Positions 57,304-64,000 of a DNA stretch of 64,000 bases are shown piece after piece. The position numbers were made by a program, and so were the translations under genes. The notes beneath the pieces were generated by a model. That model was given only the letters and a program-made list of their open reading frames with translations, did not search any database and had not been told where the DNA came from. The stretch comes from Tachypleus tridentatus. Its lineage: Eukaryota > Arthropoda > Merostomata > Xiphosura > Limulidae. Positions within the stretch are counted from its first letter, which is position 1, and each line of letters starts with the position of its first letter. The stretch lies in contig NC_134833.1 of the NCBI RefSeq assembly GCF_004210375.1, forward strand, positions 144,514,127 to 144,578,126, read 5' to 3'.

Positions 57304-58214
57304 ACATTCAAAAGATTGAATCCAACCTTTTTTTTTTTCTACTGAACATTTGACTGTGCAAATCGCTGGTATCAAAACCCAATTTTTGATCTCCAGTTTG
57401 CCGATGTGGTCAGTTTTAGTTTTTTGTCATATTTTAAGCTTATTAGAAAAACATAAAGTTTTCGTGTTTTAAAAAATTAAGGCCTACACTTTATGTAGTT
57501 TTATAAAAGATGAAAGTTTTTTGATCATTACACATTAAACTTTGTCAATTTAAATGTGTTTAAAAAACAAAATTAAAATATCTTAGCACAAAATAACAAG
57601 AATTTAATGATATAATGAATATGAATTATTAACTTTTTTAAATTCATTTATGTTCAACATTATTTGTGTCTTGTTCGTCCTGTGGTTGAGCTCCGAGTTT
57701 CGGAGTTCGTAAGCATTGATTGAATCCATGTGACACTATAAACTATACATCGAAACGTTTAGCTGTTAGTGTGTAATAAAAGTGAAAGTAAATATTTTAG
57801 TGTGCGTGTGGTAGGGTTATGTTTTTCTTTCTTTTTATTCTGAAGTTGAAAATTAGGGACACAGTAGATAGCCTTATTAACATTGTCATAAAAACAAAAT
57901 ATAAAACAAATAATTATATTATGTGTATTTACTAGTATACTGTGTTCTAGTGGTGGATTGAAGGTAGGTGTTCCAAAATCGTTTTCATCCTTTAGACTCA
58001 AGTTAAGTACTGAATTTTTATTTTAAGGATATGACGACGACATACGCTGTTTTATTCGTTGCAAAAAATCAAAATAATGAATATTTATCAATTCTCCAGT
58101 CAGTTTCAAGTCACTAATGTATGCACCACACAGGTATCTTTCTTTCTGGCACGTGTTCAACCTACAGCACAACTGTTTTGTGTTGTTTCAGTTATTCGTA
58201 TAAGTTAATTAGAT

Positions 58215-58413
58215 TAATAGTCCCGCTTAGAAAAAAAACAAAATAAAAAAATGTGACATTGTATTACACAGTTTACTGCTGTTTCTAAGTTATACACATA
58301 CAGTAACAATATTCACCTCAGGAACACGAGAGTTAGACAGAGCACAGTTTCTTTTCACAAATTAGTTATAACTTTTCCGTTACCATACACTGCGATATTC
58401 AGCTCTGAATCAG
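58215..58413 (+). other. First exon of transporter locus D
   Basis: Ends CAGCTCTGAATCAG before GTTAGTTTCG, as in locus B. It may still be transcribed, but there is no coding exon to join. Confidence 0.45.
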
Positions 58414-59784
58414 GTTAGTTTCGATGTTTATGCATTTTACTCATACTTATATACATTTGACTCTTTTTAATGTTGACCCAATCGATTGAAGTAAGGTAAG
58501 GAAAAAACAGTTTCACTGCTGTCTATATTTCGATATTAAAGACCATAGTAAAGGGAAAAAACTGTCAAAAGCCTGATATAGCAACTTGTTACGACACATT
58601 CGTGAATCCTTTTAGGTCTTACGTTATCTTCTGCCAGAAATAAAACTAAAAGAAAAAAACACAACCAAACATATCAGTCAATAAACTAGTTTATCTAATA
58701 TCCGACTTCAGAGAATTTGTTCAGTTCACTGTGGTTCTATTTTTCAATATTTATTACAATGACAGTATGTTCTTCTTATTATTATTATCTCTTGTGATGT
58801 ACAGTTATTAATCGAGAATTTTGATAACATACTCTGATGGTTAGAGTTGAGTGTTGGCGAAGGTACATACGTTTCTGTTTAAACGAGAAAATTCATTATT
58901 AGCTAAGTTTACAGATCGGAATTAATTGTTTGTTTCAAATTGAAAACCCTGCAGATGGCGAGTTGTTTACGGACAACATTTCTTGTTTTTCATTGTCCGT
59001 TCTTTAATTTCAAAATATAAAATTATTACTTGTCTCTGTAAATCACTTGACAAGCTTTTGCGTTAAATAATTATCGTAATATTTGGTAACTTAGTTTGAT
59101 AGCACAGAACTTTGATGATATTAAATTTATTAATACTAAGACTTTAAAAGCAGAATAGAGAGGTTTGGTTCTTGTTTCTCGATATCATAATAACTTATTG
59201 AACCTGGTAGATTACGTGGTGCAGAAGTAATTAATGAGGTTTTAAAAACCTTTAAAAATATTTTATGAAGCTAGTTTTTTATCCGGGATAACATTTTTCA
59301 AAGTAAACAAAGGTAAAGAGTTATTCACCATATCTGTAACCAGTAAAAGTAAATAATCTTTTAAAATATGTGAAATATGAAACAGGAAAACTTAATTTAA
59401 AAGAGAAATCCTGTTAAACCTGAGTGACAAATACAGTTGATCAAGCTTATTTCGGAATGAAACACTCCATATTTCTTTATAGCTAGTATATTTTTCCAAA
59501 ATTTATTAAAATAGCGTTTAAAATAACTTTCTACGTGGTTTATTATGAAGAATAATAATTATGAACTTTATAATTATGCAAATGGAATTTTAACCTGGTG
59601 TATTGCATCAGAACTATGTTAAATATCCGAAACTGGACAAACATCTGAAGATATTTTAAGAATTATGTCCAATAACATTATTAATGGATAAATGCATTTT
59701 AACATTTACGAACTTGTGTTTTAAGTTACGTTCATCCAATCAAACTATTATAATGATCATTAATTTTTACGTAACCTTTTTAGT

Positions 59785-59835
59785 TTTTGTTTTTATTGGA
59801 GTACTTTCAACAGCATTAAAGAAAGTGAATTATTT
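59785..59835 (+). pseudogene. EamA transporter copy D, last codons only
   Basis: Reads VFVFIGVLSTALKKVN, matching the last 16 residues of copies A-C, but the stop codon is changed (TAT for TAG). Upstream it joins intron sequence at about ACCTTTTTAGTTTTTG, so the acceptor and 95 percent of the coding exon were deleted. The 3' flank continues normally. Confidence 0.85.
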
Positions 59836-60779
59836 CTTAATATTTTAACATAACAATTTACTTCGTGCTGTTATTAATATTATTTGGTTTCTATTATTTT
59901 TTGCGTAATAACTTTTTCACTGTTTTATTATTATTATTTCAAACCTTTTGATAACCGATGCTCTTAATGTAGTTCACAATAAATAGTTTTAACACTAATG
60001 CTTGAAGCTAAGTATATTACTTTCGATGGATATCAAATATACTTCAAAAATTTTACGGTAGTTTCCATGCTCTTCGCCTGAATGTTTTTACTGAATCATT
60101 TTTGTGGAAGATATTGAAGCTACGCCTTATTTCAGTTATGTGTTAGATCGATAAATTGTGCCGTATTCGAAGAATAATTAACGCTATCAAACAAACAAAC
60201 TAATGTAGGCGTAAACTTATTTCATAAAACTAAATGACGTAATTCAAGTTATAATCGATCACTCATTATGTAAATATTAACTGTAATTTTAATTAGCTCA
60301 TTTTAGCCAACAATGTTATTATTATCAATATTATTTTATTCTGATGTATTAACTAAGAAACCGTACTGTGTTTGTCAGTCAAAATATCTTTCCATCGTGT
60401 TTCATATCACGAACGATTCAAAGTAAGTATGTTTCAATAATACTAATTTTTTAAACTGTTTATAGATCAGATATGTTTTCAGTAACATTGCTTTAATTGT
60501 TGTAGATCATACATGGTTTTAATAACACTCGGGGTGTAAACTATGCAGTAGCAGTATAAACATAATTTCAATAATATCCAGTTTTGAAACTTTGCAAAAA
60601 CGAAAGGCTTTTGATACTAAAAACTTGGCTGTTGTAGGCCTAGGATACAAATAGATCATGATGTAGCTTTACGCTCATTTTAAACACATAACCTAGTAAA
60701 GAAACAAAATTATAAAAATGAAATATGATTTTAAGTTTACACTTACATATGGTATAGTTGTCATCAAATCCAGGTACGA

Positions 60780-61050
60780 AGTGGGATGTGCCAGACTGAA
60801 ACATCGACAAGCATTTTAATATTGTAATAGATTCTCTTCACGCTCTAATATTGTTTATATTCTATCATTGGAAAACAATAATATTTATGTTGTGTATTAG
60901 AGTTTTCGATGTGTATATTTTATATCTCAGAAAAACATATATACGTATGTATATTGTCCATCTACCGGTTGGTAAAGATATGTTGATATTTAAACTGATA
61001 TTTAAACTGATTCTGAAAACCAATTAAAAAACACTACAGTGAAGAGTTAT
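60780..61050 (-). pseudogene. Relic exon (EREEK repeat) 3' of locus D
   Basis: The minus strand reads LEREENLLQY, stop, NACRCFSLAHPTSY. It shares the stop seen in the copies at 5080 and 27950. Confidence 0.4.
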
Positions 61051-61874
61051 CTATGTATGACAGAAAAGTAAAGGAAATAGATATGCAAACGATGAAATTT
61101 CAATAGTTGCATTCAATGTTGTGATTATATTAAGACACTTTATATCAAGAAATTGTGAGATATGTGAAAATGTAATATATATATATGGATAAAATCTGTT
61201 ATTATTTTATTTTTATGTGTAGTTCTTAGATATAAAACAACAATATTAAATAACTAAAAGTAATTAGTTGGACACAGTTAAATTGATAGGAAAAATTCTG
61301 AGCTTATTTTCAATACAATAATAATCCTTCAAATATTGCCTCTTCTATTTCTTCATTGTTAAACGTGTATTGTGACACTCCCTCCTGTTCGCTAAATTTG
61401 TAGAAGATTCTCGAGTGTAAGAATCAACAACGTATATATGCAAATAGCAATATTGTTGAATTAGCTGAAATTTCTAGAAAATTTCCTCTGAAACTTATAA
61501 GTGGTATCTAATGCATCGTGTATACTGTTGATTTGCTACGGTTTGTATACTATAAGCCTCTGGAGCTATAGTTATCAATAAAGCTTATTAAACAAAAAAA
61601 TACAAATACTGACAGTATTTGTACAAACAATTACAAACTATTTAAACTCAGCGAATTATCATGAAATGTTAGTATTTCTACTTTAATATTAGATACTTTT
61701 AGCGGTGAAAATCTGACGTGCAAAATGAAAAGAGGTTGATATTTAACTGTTAAGTAAACTGTACCGATATCAAGTCGAAATTAATTCACTCATCGTCAAC
61801 AATTGATAAAATATTTATTTCCAGACCACTCATTGTTTTGTTAAAGATTTTGTTTATCAAATCTCTAACAACTG

Positions 61875-62031
61875 CCCGGCATGGCCAAGCACGTAAGGCA
61901 TTTGTTTTTGCTCGCCCTCCCAGCCGTGGGGCGTTATAATGTTCAATCCCACTTTCGTTGGTAAAGAGTTGGCGGTGGATAGCTGCCTTACTAAATTAGG
62001 GACGGCTAGTTAGCCCTCGAGTAGCTTTGTT
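61875..62031 (+). mobile_element. SINE type 1, short, with 17-base target site duplication
   Basis: CCCGGCATGGCCAAGCACGT head, then most of the anticodon and B box part and several body segments are missing; the tail TAGCCCTCGAGTAGCTTTG is kept. CAAATCTCTAACAACTG flanks it at 61858-61874 and 62032-62048. The equivalent sites at about 4195-4220 and 27045-27070 are empty. Confidence 0.93.
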
Positions 62032-64000
62032 CAAATCTCTAACAACTGTTTGGAAAGACAATTATTGTAAATTATGTTATCATAACATATTAAAATATCC
62101 ATGTGTTAAAAAGAAAACTGTGTGTATTAATATTGTTGGCAGACATCATTAATTACTACATGTTCAAATGTAATTAAACTCTACATTAAAATAAAATTTA
62201 GCTTAGTTTCAGGATATTTATCATCACAATACCTAGAATAATGAATCAGAGACTTGTCCGAGAAAAATTATAATACGTAACACTAGAAACGAAAGATGTT
62301 TAGTCTCTACTATCAGTAAAAGAAAAAAACCTGAGTTAGAGTTCAACGAATATTTATTTGTTAAAGACAAACAACCATTGTGATGATTTCACTGAAGTTG
62401 GAGCTAAAAATATGATGAACAATAGACAAAGTGATTCAATAATATACGTAACACATGTCATTATATTCACCTACATGCATTATCTGGGCACAGCCAATCG
62501 GCGTTAGTTGAATTTCCATCTGTAGACAGCATAAAATAACTCTTCAGAATTTACGTGGGAAATAAAATATAATATTAGTTGCTCCATATTATTGAAGAGA
62601 CATTGTTGAACAGAAGAGTAGGATAAACCTGAAAATGGAAAACAATTTTTAGTGTTTAACTCTAGTGAAACAGATAGTTGAATATTGATTTTATGTACAA
62701 GAATGAACCTACAGTTATTGTCGAATTGTGATTGTTTCTATTCTGATTGAACGTTAAATACCGTTCCAGATATTCTGAAAAATAATATATGTTTCATAGG
62801 CTGGAACGATACATTGCCGACCCTTTAATTTATACATTTTTCCAGTATAAAAATGAACACACATATATTAGATATGTTAAATATATGTTAGATAGAGTTA
62901 AATTTAAAATTATGTTCCTATACTATATGTGCGTTAAGCAATATTAATTAAGTGGCTGATGCTTTTTACAAAATAAATGTATAAACATTCGACAGATTAC
63001 ATCAGTGATTTCAAAACTAGAGCTGACAGAAGTTTCATATAGGTGACACTACACGTATAACTAACAAAGAAATATTTTCAATATTTATTTATTTCAATAA
63101 AAGTGGCTACATAACAATGTTTATGCTAAAGATGTTTCAAAATCCCAAACTATGATGAACGCATGATGGTCCAGAGTGGCTATTATTTAAATTATCTTAT
63201 CAGTTGTTACATGTTGTATATATTTATTTATCAACACTCTTCTCAACTGCTCTGGATGTTCAACTAAACCAGAAGTACTTCAACTAATGATAACTGAAGG
63301 ACTGATGTAATAGCAGTAGTGATGTTTATGCAGTTTTAAAGTGTTCATTATACCTATAAATATCACACCAGCATCCTTCCAATAATTCTCTTTTGTTCAA
63401 CAGTTTTCAGTTACTTTACTATATTTAACGGTACTTATTTGTATTATGGTAAATATGACTAGAGCTATACACTAGTGTCATTAATCTCTTTCAGTTATTT
63501 TGTATATATCTCAAACAGTATAATTTTAGAAGGATTTATGTAACGTATTTAGGATGGTGCAGGTAAACAGACGGATATTTTTCATGTATTAGAGATTTTT
63601 TGTCAATCATGTGCTCTTTTATAATATGTTTATCTTCTTTTGTGCTTCATATAAAACTAAATTAACATTTGAGGGTCCCCTTATTATCTCTACACCCTAT
63701 AATATTTATATGTTTAAATGTTATTGCTGAACAAAATATTGCACTGTAACAAAACAGATACACAATGAAAGTTATTTGACTTTTAATCATATTAGACGAT
63801 TTTTGTCATGGTGTTTGAAAATGAAATTCATTTTATGGAATGAATTTAGACCTTATTTAGTAAAGAAAATTATCTCTCATTGTGAGGAATATACATATAT
63901 TTATTTATTATGCATACAAAATTTTTACACGAAACACATTAATGTACACTAACAAATAATTTTTCGAAATAAGTAAATCTTAATAATACCCCTGTGTTAC

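Larger units (their letters stand above)
50936..60036 (+). repeat. Segmental duplication SD2, copy 2
   Basis: Direct copy of 11690-21274: spacer, minisatellite, fossil locus with SINE, Penelope and CR1 pieces, first exon, intron. It jumps from intron directly to the last codons of the transporter at 59785, and carries 545 bases at 56393-56937 that copy 1 lost. Confidence 0.88.
60030..64000 (-). repeat. Inverted copy of about 2165-6070
   Basis: 3' flank of locus D. Reverse complement of the flanks of genes A and C, including M40 (60380-60625), relic exon (60780-61050) and the 3350-4010 type repeat (62340-62900). It reaches the window end. No gene. Confidence 0.9.

Overview
This 64 kb window is AT-rich animal nuclear DNA. 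It holds few genes, many broken retrotransposons, tRNA-derived SINEs and large segmental duplications. The abundant SINE has a threonine-tRNA-like head, a body reading CTCGCCCTTTCAGCCGTG and a tail reading TAGCCCTCGAGTAGCTTTG. I recognise it from horseshoe crab (Xiphosura) sequence, so a horseshoe crab or close chelicerate is the best guess. This rests on memory of the repeat, not on a search.

The only convincing protein-coding genes belong to one family of drug/metabolite-transporter (EamA, SLC35G-like) membrane proteins. Two copies are intact, A (6232-7155) and C (29082-30005), both on the minus strand and 307 aa from the first ATG. Copy B (20154-21063, plus) is a pseudogene with a nonsense codon and a 14-base deletion. 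Copy D (59785-59835, plus) keeps only the last codons. Each locus has the same plan: a non-coding first exon ending at a CAG|GTTAGT donor, a 1-1.7 kb intron, an acceptor (TTCGCAG), one coding exon, then a 3' flank with a degenerate ~40 bp tandem repeat and a short relic exon pointing the other way. Further first exons and introns without coding exons (about 13.4-15.8, 43.2, 44.4, 47.9 and 52.6-55 kb) are fossils of more copies.

Layout: 1-13452 is repeated directly at 22903-36398. 11690-21274 is repeated directly at about 50936-60036. 36399-42520 is an inverted copy of 11700-16650. 60030-64000 is an inverted copy of about 2165-6070. The window is therefore two rounds of a (minus gene, plus gene) palindromic unit, the second interrupted by about 14.5 kb of inverted and older material at 36.4-50.9 kb. 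A 21-base perfect palindrome lies exactly on the 36398 junction.

Mobile elements: a Jockey-like LINE (8598-11700 and 31608-34690, sharing one internal deletion; its RNase H end survives as a head-to-head palindrome at 48880-50945); CR1-like LINE reverse-transcriptase pieces; a Penelope-like element with a GIY-YIG domain and hammerhead-ribozyme-like terminus, broken differently in three places; two SINE families; and minisatellites, notably a 40 bp unit at four sites with 4 to 8 copies. I saw no operon, CRISPR array, rRNA or functional tRNA gene. All paralogy statements come from reading by eye; boundaries are approximate unless a junction is described.
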